Below, in pieces: positions 31,761 through 40,030 of a DNA stretch of 52,975 nt. This DNA is from JAZDCJ01 sp036311985 (GTDB taxonomy: Bacteria > Actinomycetota > Actinomycetes > Actinomycetales > Micrococcaceae), in the NCBI RefSeq assembly GCF_036311985.1, contig NZ_JAZDCJ010000043.1. One strand, 5' to 3'. Within the stretch, counting starts at the first letter, position 1. Each line of letters starts with the position of its first letter. The notes beneath the pieces are model-generated. The model was not told the DNA's origin. It saw only the letters and a program-made list of their open reading frames with translations, and searched no databases. The translations under genes and the position numbers were made by a program.

Positions 31761-31793
31761 GGGGATCTTCAGGGGATCTTGAGGGGGATCGAC
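31761..31793. repeat. 11-base tandem repeat after pstB
   Basis: GGGGATCTTCA (31761-31771) is followed by GGGGATCTTGA and then GGGGGATC, an 11-base period repeated about 2.7 times between the two hairpins at the end of the pst operon. Confidence 0.75.
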
Positions 31794-31794
31794 G

Positions 31795-31822
31795 GCGGGT
31801 GCCGGCTGTGGCCGGCACCCGC
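31795..31822. terminator. Terminator between pstB and the Pit gene
   Basis: A perfect 12-bp stem (31795-31806 with 31811-31822) with a TGTG loop is followed on the plus strand by a pyrimidine tract (CCTTTCCCCTTCTCTTTCCC). It separates the convergent pstB and Pit genes. Confidence 0.75.
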
Positions 31823-31879
31823 CCTTTCCCCTTCTCTTTCCCTTCCCCCGCCCCCCCCGGGACGGGCGCCGGGGGGTGG

Positions 31880-31895
31880 GGCCCCGGCGTCGTCC
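31880..31895 (-). repeat. Dispersed 16-mer, minus orientation
   Basis: The reverse complement reads GGACGACGCCGGGGCC. It lies 25 bases beyond the end of the Pit gene, in the gap between convergent genes. Confidence 0.75.
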
Positions 31896-31919
31896 TCGGT
31901 TCCGGCGCCCCGGCACGCG

Positions 31920-32939
31920 TCAGGTGAGCAGCGGGTGCAGGGCCAGGAAGAGGACCGCGGCGGCCGTCCCGCACGCGACGGGGGCGGCGAGCCAGTAGCC
32001 GGCCACGCCGAGCACCTTGCCCCAGCGCACCGTCTCGAAGCGCTGGTTCGCCCCGGCGCCCACGATCGCGCTCGTCACGGCCTGCGTCGTGGACAGCGGC
32101 AGGTGCAGCACCAGGGCGCCGACGAACAGCATCGCCGCCGAGACGGTCTGCGCGGAGGCCCCCCGCAGCGGATCGAAGTTCACGAGCCGGTGGCCCAGCG
32201 TGTAGGTGATCCGCCAGCCGCCGGCCAGTGCGCCGAGCGCGAGGAAGGAGGCGGCCGTGAGCTGGGCCGCGAACGGCACCGGCGTTCCCGGCTCGAGGAC
32301 GTGCGCCGTCACGAGGGCGAGGGTGATCATGGCCCCGGTGCGCTGCCCGTCCTGCAGGCCGTGGCCCAGCGAGACGGCGAACGCGCTGACCGACTGCGCG
32401 CCGCGGCCCACCCGCGTGACGTCGGCGGAGGACCAATGGCGCATGAGCCACGTCGCGGGGAGCACGAGCAGGTAGGACGCCGCGAACGCGACGAGGGGCG
32501 TCACGAGCAGCGGCAGGAGCACGGCGAACAGGAGCATCGAGCGCGCCCCGTGCGTTCCGTCGCCGCCGAGCAGCGCGGACGCGGCGCTCGCGCCGGCCAG
32601 GCCGGAGATGACGGCGTGGGTCGACGACGTCGGGATGCCGCGCCACCAGCAGAACAGCCCCCAGCCGCCCGCCGAGACGAGCGCGGCCAGGAGGATGCCC
32701 AGTCCCAGCGAGCGTTCCGGGACGTTGAGTTCGACGGCGGAAACCAGGTAGGTGCCGAACGTGGAGCTGAGGAGGGTGCCCAGGAAGGCGAAGGCGGCGG
32801 CGCAGACGACGGCGATGGTCGGGGTGAGCGCGCGGGTGCGGACGGCGGCCGCGACGGAGTTCGAGATGTCGCGGAAGCCGTTGAGGAAGGCGAAGGCACA
32901 CGTGGCCGCGAGGACCAGTGCCAGCAGGATGGAGTCCAT
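31920..32939 (-). CDS. Low-affinity inorganic phosphate transporter (PiT family)
   Basis: This is a 339-residue membrane protein with about ten transmembrane helices in two inverted halves. The two PiT signatures are present: GFRDISNSVAAAV near the N-terminus (family GxNDxxNA) and LSTTQAVTSAIVGAG near the C-terminus, plus GIPTSSTHA in the middle. It imports phosphate as a metal-phosphate with protons. The ATG at 32939 lies eight bases after the DUF47 stop, so the two form an operon. The locus faces the high-affinity pst operon. Confidence 0.92.
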   Translation of the reverse strand: MDSILLALVLAATCAFAFLNGFRDISNSVAAAVRTRALTPTIAVVCAAAFAFLGTLLSSTFGTYLVSAVELNVPERSLGLGILLAALVSAGGWGLFCWWRGIPTSSTHAVISGLAGASAASALLGGDGTHGARSMLLFAVLLPLLVTPLVAFAASYLLVLPATWLMRHWSSADVTRVGRGAQSVSAFAVSLGHGLQDGQRTGAMITLALVTAHVLEPGTPVPFAAQLTAASFLALGALAGGWRITYTLGHRLVNFDPLRGASAQTVSAAMLFVGALVLHLPLSTTQAVTSAIVGAGANQRFETVRWGKVLGVAGYWLAAPVACGTAAAVLFLALHPLLT

Positions 32940-32947
32940 GCCGCCCG

Positions 32948-33565
32948 TCAGGACTCCTTGACCAGGACCTGGCCGAGGTGGTCCGCGAAGGAGCGCATGA
33001 ACCCGGCGCCCGTGAGCAGCTGGTCGGCCACGGCGCGGTGGCGGATGATCGTGGCGGTCTTCTGGATGTCGCCGAGCTCGCCGAGCCAGGCGCGGTGCGT
33101 GCCGTTGATGCGGTGCGTCAGGCGGACCATCTGCAGCCAGGTCTCCTCGACGTCGTCGAGGCGGTTCAGGTCCGCGATGGCGGTCAAGGCGAGCTGGGCC
33201 TGGCGGCCGATGAGCTCGAGCTGCTGCGAGGCGCGCTGGGAGATCCACGTCAGCCGGGACTGCTGGACCAGGTCGCCGGCGCCGCTGAGCGCCCCGACGG
33301 CGTCGTGCAGGCGGCGGGAAAAGGCGTAGAGGTCCTCACGGGGCAGGGGGTTGACGTAGCTCGTGCGGAGGTGCGTGAGAATGCTGTAGTGCAGGTCGGT
33401 GGCACGGGTCTCGCAGGACGTGAGCTCGTCGAGGAGCTCGGCCGAGTCGGTGCCGAGCGCGCCGAGGAGCTGGGCCAGGACGTCGACCGCGCGCTGCACT
33501 TCGGAGCAGAGGTTGGCCAGGAGGTCCAGGCCCCGGGTTTCCTGGGGGAACAGGCTGAATTTCAC
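32948..33565 (-). CDS. DUF47 (PhoU-like) Pit accessory protein
   Basis: This is a 205-residue all-helical cytoplasmic protein of the DUF47 family, related to PhoU and normally encoded before a pit gene to regulate it. The N-terminus VKFSLFPQETRGLDLL fits the family start MKLxLFP, so the GTG at 33565 is preferred over an upstream TTG at 33589. A possible minus-strand -10 (TAGACT, 33611-33616) would give a leader of about 40 bases. Confidence 0.9.
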   Translation of the reverse strand: MKFSLFPQETRGLDLLANLCSEVQRAVDVLAQLLGALGTDSAELLDELTSCETRATDLHYSILTHLRTSYVNPLPREDLYAFSRRLHDAVGALSGAGDLVQQSRLTWISQRASQQLELIGRQAQLALTAIADLNRLDDVEETWLQMVRLTHRINGTHRAWLGELGDIQKTATIIRHRAVADQLLTGAGFMRSFADHLGQVLVKES

Positions 33566-33830
33566 GTGGGGACCGCCGGGGGATCGCAAGGGGAGGATGA
33601 AGCAGGCCCCAGTCTACGCATCGGGGGTGAACAGCTCCGCCGCGCGCTGCGCCGGCGGCGACACGGAGCCGCTCCGGGGGAGGTCTTGATGGTGCCGAAC
33701 CGGGAACGCCTCTCGGCGGAAGGCCGCTCGAAGCGGCTGCAAGTTGGAGCCCGGGGTTACCGCGGCCCGGCACCGCCTACAGTGTTCTCCCCGCGGCCGG
33801 GGCCTGTCAACACGGCCGCCCCGGGCCGGC
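33566..33830. other. Intergenic region upstream of the DUF47 gene
   Basis: Apart from the possible DUF47 promoter, I see no gene or clear structure in these 265 bases. Confidence 0.5.
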
Positions 33831-34487
33831 TCAGGAGAGCTCGCCGCGGCGCCACGACTCCGCGGCGGCCTCGAGGTCCTCGGCGGTCTTGACGAGCTGG
33901 TGGGAGTTCCGGGTCAGCCGGCTGGCGTGCCGGGAGTCGGCGGCCTCGGCGGCGTCGGCGTGGTGCGTCTGCCCCAGCGCGACGACGCGGCAGAAGGCGG
34001 CGGTGCGTTCGAGGGCGACGTCGAAGTCGCCGTCGAACGCGCCCGAGAGGATGGAGTCCGCCATGCTGCGCAACTCGTCGGCGCCCGGGGGCTCGGCGAC
34101 GCCGGAGACGACGTGCGCGACCTCGGCGGCGTGGCGGCCCGCCGAGAAGAACGAGGCCATGCGCTCCGGCTGCTGGATCGTCGCGGCGCGCAGCGCGTAG
34201 AGCCGCCACAGCACGCCCGGCAGGGAGCGGGCAGGGCTCTCCGCCCAGAGCTCCGCGATGGCCTCGAGACCCTCCTTGTCGGCGAGCTTCACGAGGCGGC
34301 GGGTGATCTCGGGGTCGTCGGTGGCGCGGCCGCGGCTCACGAGGGCCTGGGCGGCCAGGTGCGCGGCCTCGGAAACGCGGGCCGGATCGGCCCCGCCGAT
34401 GAACGGCTCGAAGTCCGCCGGCGCGAACGGCTTGGGCTTGTGGTGGCGCGGCGCAGCGTCGCCCGGTCCTGCTGGGTCTGCCTTCAT
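33831..34487 (-). CDS. Conserved helical protein of unknown function
   Basis: This is a 218-residue, cytoplasmic, mostly helical protein without signal peptide or membrane segment. Visible blocks are KPKPFAPADFEPFIGGADPARVSEAAHLAAQALVSRGR-type N-terminal helices, WRLYALRAATIQQPERMA and a C-terminal coiled-coil-like AEDLEAAAESWRRG. I do not recognise a domain with a known function. The start at 34487 is supported by TATCCT ending seven bases upstream. It is divergent from tRNA-Lys. Confidence 0.7.
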   Translation of the reverse strand: MKADPAGPGDAAPRHHKPKPFAPADFEPFIGGADPARVSEAAHLAAQALVSRGRATDDPEITRRLVKLADKEGLEAIAELWAESPARSLPGVLWRLYALRAATIQQPERMASFFSAGRHAAEVAHVVSGVAEPPGADELRSMADSILSGAFDGDFDVALERTAAFCRVVALGQTHHADAAEAADSRHASRLTRNSHQLVKTAEDLEAAAESWRRGELS

Positions 34488-34494
34488 GCCCCCG

Positions 34495-34500
34495 AGGATA
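34495..34500 (-). promoter_or_regulatory. -10 element TATCCT (leaderless)
   Basis: On the minus strand TATCCT ends seven bases before the ATG at 34487, consistent with a leaderless mRNA. Confidence 0.65.
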
Positions 34501-34576
34501 CTCCCCGTCGGCTGCCCGCACAGGGGCTCCGGGTGCCGTGCGGTAGCATGGATCCGGGCCGGATTCCCGGTCCAAG

Positions 34577-34649
34577 GGGCCTTTAGCTCAGCTGGTAGAG
34601 CACCGGACTTTTAATCCGTGGGTCGCGGGTTCGATCCCCGCAGGGCCCA
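34577..34649 (+). tRNA. tRNA-Lys (UUU anticodon)
   Basis: This is a 73-base tRNA. The seven-base acceptor stem (GGGCCTT with AGGGCCC, one wobble) closes the cloverleaf. The anticodon loop CTTTTAA reads lysine AAA/AAG codons, and the T arm is GCGGG-TTCGATC-CCCGC. The CCA end is not encoded. Confidence 0.95.
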
Positions 34650-34655
34650 CCCGTC

Positions 34656-34688
34656 AAGGCCCGGAAACGCACGGATTCCGGGCCTTTT
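34656..34688 (+). terminator. Terminator after tRNA-Lys
   Basis: A perfect 11-bp stem (AAGGCCCGGAA, 34656-34666, with 34676-34686) with a nine-base loop and TTTT is a good intrinsic terminator, starting seven bases after the tRNA. It may also serve the convergent CGNR fragment. Confidence 0.85.
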
Positions 34689-34728
34689 CCGCTGCCCTGG
34701 CACCGGGTGGACCGACCCCGGTTTGACC

Positions 34729-35150
34729 TCAGTTTTCACCCGGAGCGCTTCCGGCTCCGCGGGAATCCGCCGCACGGGCGCGGTGCCGGCGGACGGCCGC
34801 GCGGTTGGCGCAGCGCACGGAGCAGTACCGTTGGCGGCCGTTGCGGGTGACGTCGACGACGACGGCCGTGCAGGGATCGCCCGGGTCGCCGCCCGCCGCG
34901 CAACGGCCCAGGCGATGCATCCCGCGGGTCGTGAGATGCAGCGCGGTGCCGACGCTGATGACGGCGGACAACACGCGCGGCAGCGACGTCGCGTCGTCTT
35001 CGCGATAGTGCAGGTGCCATCCTTCCTCGTCGTGGTCGGTCAGCCGGGGGTAGGCGGCCGCCGCGGCCATGTGGCCGTTCAGGATGCGCGCCCGCTCGTG
35101 CGGGTCGGCGGCGTCCACGACCGCCAGCCACTCGTCGATGACTCCCCGGA
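34729..35150 (-). pseudogene. CGNR zinc-finger protein, 5'-truncated
   Basis: Only the C-terminal part (about 135 residues) remains. The end DVTRNGRQRYCSVRCANRAAVRRHRAR is the CGNR zinc-finger motif with CANR replacing CGNR; the first zinc cysteines are in RCAAGGDPGDPC. Full members are about 180-220 residues with a conserved N-terminal domain that is missing here: upstream of about 35150 the frame runs antisense through pilin sequence. No promoter or RBS is evident for the remnant. Such proteins are presumed transcription factors. The lost 5' end and the adjoining truncated pilin point to a deletion or recombination junction. Confidence 0.7.
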
Positions 35151-36312
35151 CCCGGCAGCGTGGCAGGGCCTGGGGCAGCTCACCCCGGACCAGGCCGCGA
35201 AACAGCTCGATGCCGGGTTCGACACCGTCTCGCTGGTGACCAATGACTCCGGCACCGCCGCCTTCGCCCGTCTCCCGATCGGCCTGTACCTCGTCACGGA
35301 GACGGACACGGGGGCCAACAACATCGCCTTCCACGGCGAGCCGTTCCTCGTCACGATCCCGATGGCGGATGCGAACGCCTGGAACTACGACGTCCACGTG
35401 TACCCCAAGAACACCGCGACGGGCCTGACCAAGGCCGTGGACGACTCGGGCGCCCACGTCATCGGCGACACCGTCACCTTCACGCTCACCGCCCAGGTCC
35501 CCTCGCTGCCGGCCGCGCAGACCCTGACCGACTTCGGCATCACCGATGCGCTCGACAAGCGGCTGCGCTACGCCTCTGCGACCGTCGCCGTCGAAGGGCT
35601 GACCCTGGCCGACGGCGACTACACCGCCGGCGCCGACGGCCAGGAGTTCTCCGTGGTGTTCAGTGACTCCGGCCGGGCGAAGCTCCGCACCGTCCAGGGC
35701 AACGCCATCACCGTGACCCTGCAGACGACCGTCGCCTCGCTCGGTGACGGCAAGATCACCAACCAGGCCGCGATCTACGTCAACGACCCCAAAAAGTCCT
35801 TCGGCTCCAACACGGTCACCACCTCGTGGGGGGCCCTGACGGTCCTCAAGCACGCCAAGGACGAGCCGTCCAAGACCCTCGCCGGCGCCGAGTTCGAGCT
35901 CTACGCCCTCGACGCCCAGGGGGACAAGATCATCGCCGGCCCGCTGAAGGACGTGAGCGACAACGACACGATCTTCACCACGGGCGCCGACGGAACTTTC
36001 ACCGTCAACGGCCTCAAGGCCGGCCAGTACGAGCTCGTCGAGACCAAGGCCCCGCTGGGCTATCAGCTGGTCTCCACGCCCGTGAAGGTCACGGTCACCG
36101 AGGGCGACGTCGAGCACGCGGTCCACGTCGAGCACGCGGTCCACGTCGAGCACGCGGTCCACGTCACCATCGCCAACACCCAGGTGCCCGCCTTGATGCT
36201 GCCGCTGACTGGCAGCACCGGTGCCGGCCTGTTCGTGGGCGCCGGCGTGGCGCTGATCGTGGGCGGCATCGCCCTGTCCGCCGCGCGCCGCAACCGCGCC
36301 CGCACGGCCTAG
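35140..36312 (+). pseudogene. LPXTG pilin subunit (SpaH/FimA-like), N-terminus missing
   Basis: About 390 residues of a sortase-assembled major pilin remain. The pilin motif is seen in YDVHVYPKN (its Lys forms the inter-subunit bond). It is followed by a central Ig-like domain, a CnaB-type domain with the E-box LVETKAPLGYQ, a triple six-residue repeat (EHAVHV), the sorting signal LPLTG, a hydrophobic helix and a basic tail. Signal peptide, promoter and the first 80 or so residues expected for the family are absent; just upstream the sequence is antisense CGNR gene. As it stands it cannot be exported normally. The sortase gene follows after 23 bases. Confidence 0.75.
36112..36168 (+). repeat. 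18-base tandem repeat in the pilin remnant
   Basis: Three copies of an 18-base unit encode EHAVHV three times, just before the LPLTG sorting signal. They probably arose by slippage in a spacer between the last domain and the cell wall. Confidence 0.85.
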
Positions 36313-36335
36313 GACGGGGAGGGGGCGTGGGCACC

Positions 36336-37307
36336 ATGACCGCACGGTCCACGCCCCCTCGCACCCCCGCACCGGCGGGCGGCCCGCTTCCCGCCTCCCG
36401 CCCGGATGGGGCCCCGGCCCCGCGTGCCCGCGGCCGCCGACGCGCCCACCGGGCGTCCCGCCGTCGTGCCCCGGCCCACGTCATCGCCACGGCGGTCCTC
36501 GTGCTCGTCGGGACGTGCATCATGCTCTACCCGCCGGCGGCGAGCTGGTTCTCCGCGCTCGGGCAGGGGCACGAGGCGGATCGCTACGTCGCGGCCGTGG
36601 ACGGCATGTTCCCGGCCGACCGCGAGGCGGGCCTCGGCGCGGCGCAGTCCTACAACGCCTCCCTCGCCGACGGCAGCCGCGTCGTGGACCCCATCGCCGC
36701 CATCCAGGAGGAGACGGTCCGGGACGGCGATCCCTACTGGGGCCTGCTCGACCCGGCCGGCGACGGGGTCATGGCGCGCCTGCGCATCCCTTCGCTCGAC
36801 CTGAGCCTGCCCGTCTACCACGGGACGGGGGCCGACGTCCTCATGGACGGCGTCGGGCATCTGCAGGGAACGGCGCTTCCGGTCGGCGGGGCGGGGACGC
36901 ACGCCGTCCTGACGGGCCATCGCGGGCTGCCCCAGGCGACGATCTTCACCCACCTGGACCGCCTCGAGGCGGGCGACGCGATCGAGCTCGACGTCTATGG
37001 CCGCACGCTGCTCTACCGGGTCGCGAGCTCGACCGTTGTGCTCCCGACCCAAACCGATCCGCTGCGCGCGCAGCCGGGACGGGATCTGCTGACCCTGGTC
37101 ACCTGCACGCCCCTGGGCGTGAATTCCCACCGGATCCTGGTCCAGGCCGAGCGCGTCCTGCCGCTCCCCGCGGAGGCCGGGGCCCCGGTGGAGCCGGCGG
37201 GTTTCCCGTGGTGGGCCGTGGTCCTGGGCGTCGTCGTCCTCGCCGATGCCGCCTACGTCGCGAGGGCCAGGCCCGGGGCGTCGGCCACGAGGGCGGCCGC
37301 CGCCTGA
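36336..37307 (+). CDS. srtC: Class C (pilin-polymerising) sortase
   Basis: This is a 323-residue membrane transpeptidase that links LPXTG pilins through the pilin-motif Lys. It has a basic proline-rich start, an N-terminal transmembrane helix (about residues 46-70), the lid region with DPYW typical of class C enzymes, the catalytic His in TGHRG (H195), the catalytic Cys in TLVTCTP (C257) and Arg (R266), and a C-terminal transmembrane helix. The active site is complete although the neighbouring pilin is truncated. The ATG at 36336 with GGGGAGGGGG upstream is preferred over a GTG at 36327. Confidence 0.92.
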   Translation: MTARSTPPRTPAPAGGPLPASRPDGAPAPRARGRRRAHRASRRRAPAHVIATAVLVLVGTCIMLYPPAASWFSALGQGHEADRYVAAVDGMFPADREAGLGAAQSYNASLADGSRVVDPIAAIQEETVRDGDPYWGLLDPAGDGVMARLRIPSLDLSLPVYHGTGADVLMDGVGHLQGTALPVGGAGTHAVLTGHRGLPQATIFTHLDRLEAGDAIELDVYGRTLLYRVASSTVVLPTQTDPLRAQPGRDLLTLVTCTPLGVNSHRILVQAERVLPLPAEAGAPVEPAGFPWWAVVLGVVVLADAAYVARARPGASATRAAAA

Positions 37308-38185
37308 ACGACCGCCTTTCTCAGCGCCTGGGCGGCGAGGGTGGGTACGACGTCGGAGCGCTGGGCCATGCTGATGGTGCGGCCCAGGCGCGGGCCGGCG
37401 AGGCGGGCGGAACGGAGCCCGGGCCGGTCGATCAGGACCATGGCGGGCACGATCGCGACGCCGAGGCCGCGCTCGACGAAGCGCAGCACGGCGTCCATCT
37501 CCGCGCCCTCGACGACCGCCGTCGGGGCGAGGCCCGCGTCCCGGAAGGCGGTGTCCGTCGTCGCACGCAGTTCGTAGCCCTCGTGGAAGACGACCTGGGG
37601 GAGCGAGGCGACCTCGGCCAGCCCGATCTCCGCCGCCCCGGCGGCGAGCGGCGGCCGGGCGGCCGAGGAGACCACGACGAGGTCCTCGCGCAGCAGCGGG
37701 GCGCGGTCCAGGCTCGCGTCCGCCCCCGGGCGCCCGGCGGGCCCGGTCACGAGGGCCAGGTCCAGCTGGCCGGCGGAGAGCTCCTCGATCAGGCCGCGGG
37801 ATCCACGCTCCGTGACGTGCAGCTGGATGCCCGGATGGGCGGCGTGGAAGCCGACGAGCGCTTCGGCCACGAGCGTGCCGCACAGCGTCGGCGTCGCCCC
37901 GATCCGGACCCGTCCGCGGCGCAGGCCCGCGAGCTCCTCCATGCCACGGCGCACGGAGTCGGCGTCCGCGAGCATGCGCCGGGCGAGCGGCAGCAGGAGC
38001 TCGCCGGCCGGCGTCAGCGAGATGTTGCCGCGGGAGCGGTGGAACAGGACGGAGCCGAGCTCGTGCTCCAGCGTCGAGATCTGCCGGCTGAGCGACGGCT
38101 GGGCGAGGTGCAACCGGGCCGCGGCCCGCGTGAAGTGCCCCTCCCGGGAGACCTCCACGAAGCCGCGCAACTGCTCGAGATTCAT
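37253..38185 (-). CDS. LysR-family transcriptional regulator
   Basis: This is a 310-residue regulator. The N-terminal winged helix-turn-helix (FTRAAARLHLAQPSLSRQISTLE, about residues 18-40) is followed by a periplasmic-binding-protein-like effector domain. It is divergent from the flavoprotein gene across 78 bases, the usual arrangement for a LysR protein and its target. The start at 38185 has a TAGGCT -10 seven bases upstream. Its 3' end overlaps the end of the sortase gene by about 55 bases on the opposite strand. The effector is unknown. Confidence 0.9.
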   Translation of the reverse strand: MNLEQLRGFVEVSREGHFTRAAARLHLAQPSLSRQISTLEHELGSVLFHRSRGNISLTPAGELLLPLARRMLADADSVRRGMEELAGLRRGRVRIGATPTLCGTLVAEALVGFHAAHPGIQLHVTERGSRGLIEELSAGQLDLALVTGPAGRPGADASLDRAPLLREDLVVVSSAARPPLAAGAAEIGLAEVASLPQVVFHEGYELRATTDTAFRDAGLAPTAVVEGAEMDAVLRFVERGLGVAIVPAMVLIDRPGLRSARLAGPRLGRTISMAQRSDVVPTLAAQALRKAVVQAAAALVADAPGLALAT

Positions 38186-38192
38186 GATTCAT

Positions 38193-38198
38193 AGCCTA
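38193..38198 (-). promoter_or_regulatory. -10 element TAGGCT of the LysR gene (leaderless)
   Basis: On the minus strand TAGGCT ends seven bases before the ATG at 38185. There is no RBS. Confidence 0.6.
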
Positions 38199-38217
38199 AA
38201 CGCATTGAAACCACTCG

Positions 38218-38237
38218 GATAATTCATTGGAGTTATC
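38218..38237. promoter_or_regulatory. Candidate LysR-type operator
   Basis: GATAA-N10-TTATC is an inverted repeat in the 78-base divergent gap. It lies just upstream of and overlapping the expected -35 position of the flavoprotein promoter (-10 at 38251-38256), the place where LysR-type activators usually bind. Confidence 0.45.
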
Positions 38238-38250
38238 GTCGAGGTCTTCC

Positions 38251-38256
38251 TAGCGT
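38251..38256 (+). promoter_or_regulatory. -10 element TAGCGT of the flavoprotein gene (leaderless)
   Basis: TAGCGT ends seven bases before the ATG at 38264. The in-frame GTG at 38255 would lie inside the promoter and is therefore rejected as start. Confidence 0.6.
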
Positions 38257-38263
38257 GGACCAC

Positions 38264-40003
38264 ATGAACGCACGGAACAACAGGGAACGCAGGATCTCCA
38301 CCACGGTCCTGGTCATCGGCACGGGCGGCTCCGGCCTGCGCGCGGCCATCGAGGTCGCCGAGCAGGGCGTCGACGTCGTAGCGGTGGGGAAGCGTCCACG
38401 CCACGACGCCCACACCGCCCTCGCGGCGGGCGGCATCAATGCGGCCCTCGGCACCATGGATGCCGAGGACAGCTGGCAGCAGCACGCGGCCGACACGATC
38501 AAGGAGGGCTACTTCCTCTCCAGCCCGCACACGGTGGAGATCGTGGCGCGGGGCGCGGAGCAGGGCATCCGCGACCTCGAGCGCTACGGCATGGGCTTCG
38601 CCCGGGAGGACGACGGCCGCATCTCCCAGCGCTTCTTCGGCGCCCACACCTACCGCCGCACGGCCTTCGCCGGCGACTACACGGGCCTCGAGATCCAGCG
38701 CACGCTCGTCGCCCGGAGCGAGCAGCTCGAGATCCCCCTCCTGGACACCGTCTACATCACCCGCCTGCTCGTGAAGGACAACACGGTCTTCGGCGCCTAC
38801 GGATTCGACCTGCGGGACGGGACGCGCTACCTGATCCACGCCGACGCCGTCATCCTGGCCGCGGGCGGCCACAACCGCATCTGGCGCCGCACGTCCTCCC
38901 GCCGCGACGAGAACACGGGCGACTCCTTCCGCCTCGCCGTCGAGGCCGGCGCCCGGCTGCGCGACCCGGAGCTCGTCCAGTTCCACCCCTCGGGCCTGAT
39001 CGATCCGGAGAACGCGGCCGGCACGCTCGTCTCCGAGGCCGCGCGCGGCGAGGGCGGGATCCTCCGGAACGGCCTCGGCGAGCGGTTCATGGAACGCTAC
39101 GATCCGGAGCGCAAGGAGCTCTCGACGCGGGACCGGGTCGCCCTCGCCGCGTACACGGAAATCAAGGAGGGGCGCGGCACCGAGCGCGGCGGCGTCTGGC
39201 TCGACGTCTCCCACCTGCCCCGCGAGACCATCATGCAGCGGCTGCCGCGCGTCTACCAGACGCTCCTGGAGCTGCAGATGCGGGACATCACCGCGGAACC
39301 GATCGAGATCGCCCCCACGGCCCACTACTCCATGGGCGGCGTCTGGGTCCGGCCGGAGGACCACCGGACGGACGTCGGGGGGCTGTACGCGATCGGCGAG
39401 GCGTCATCGGGCCTGCACGGAGCCAACCGGCTCGGCGGCAACTCGCTCATCGAGCTGCTGGTCTTCGGCCGGATCGTGGGGCGCGCCGCCGTCGAACACT
39501 CCACGGGGCTGACCGCGCAACGGCGCTCCGCGGCGGCCGTCCTCGAGGCCCGGGCGGAGATCGACGAGCTGCTCGCCGCCGACGGCACCGAGAACGTGCG
39601 CGCCCTGCAGCGGGCGATCCGCGACACCATGACCGAGCACGCCGGCGTCGTCCGCGACGAGGCGGGGCTCCGGGCCGGGCTCGCCGAGCTCGACGCGATC
39701 GAGGCGCGCCTGGCCGACGTCGGAATCCACCCCGACATCGCCGGCTTCCAGGACCTGGCCCACGCGTTCGACCTGAAGTCCTCCGCGCTCGCCGCGCGGG
39801 CCACCCTCGAGGCCGCGCTCGAGCGGCGCGAGACGCGCGGCTGCCACAACCGCAGCGACCACCCGGAGCTGGATCCGTCGCTGCAGGTGAACCTCGTCTG
39901 GTCCCCCGCGCGGGGGATCGAGCGGGAGGAGATCCCGCCGGTTCCCGAGGAGATCGCGGCGCTGATCCGCGAGGTCTCGACGGCCGGCAAGCTCGTCGAG
40001 TAG
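38264..40003 (+). CDS. Fumarate reductase / succinate dehydrogenase-type flavoprotein, orphan
   Basis: This is a 579-residue FAD enzyme of the SdhA/FrdA/aspartate oxidase superfamily. It shows the N-terminal dinucleotide fold GTGGSGLRAAIEVAE, the dicarboxylate-binding HPSG and SEAARGEGG segments, HYSMGG, and the FAD-binding C-terminal HGANRLGGNSLIELLVFGR. The C-terminal RGCHNRSDHPELD resembles SdhA/FrdA rather than aspartate oxidase. No iron-sulfur or membrane-anchor subunit is encoded next to it, so it may act alone as a soluble reductase or oxidase, or with partners elsewhere. Divergence from a LysR gene suggests induction by a small acid. Confidence 0.82.
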   Translation: MNARNNRERRISTTVLVIGTGGSGLRAAIEVAEQGVDVVAVGKRPRHDAHTALAAGGINAALGTMDAEDSWQQHAADTIKEGYFLSSPHTVEIVARGAEQGIRDLERYGMGFAREDDGRISQRFFGAHTYRRTAFAGDYTGLEIQRTLVARSEQLEIPLLDTVYITRLLVKDNTVFGAYGFDLRDGTRYLIHADAVILAAGGHNRIWRRTSSRRDENTGDSFRLAVEAGARLRDPELVQFHPSGLIDPENAAGTLVSEAARGEGGILRNGLGERFMERYDPERKELSTRDRVALAAYTEIKEGRGTERGGVWLDVSHLPRETIMQRLPRVYQTLLELQMRDITAEPIEIAPTAHYSMGGVWVRPEDHRTDVGGLYAIGEASSGLHGANRLGGNSLIELLVFGRIVGRAAVEHSTGLTAQRRSAAAVLEARAEIDELLAADGTENVRALQRAIRDTMTEHAGVVRDEAGLRAGLAELDAIEARLADVGIHPDIAGFQDLAHAFDLKSSALAARATLEAALERRETRGCHNRSDHPELDPSLQVNLVWSPARGIEREEIPPVPEEIAALIREVSTAGKLVE

Positions 40004-40030
40004 CCGCCGCTGCGGTGCACCGGTACCCCA

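Noticed and set aside
34577..36312. Integrated element with att sites at tRNA-Lys
   Set aside because: I found no repeat of the tRNA 3' end downstream and no integrase; the region is better explained as a deletion or inversion scar.
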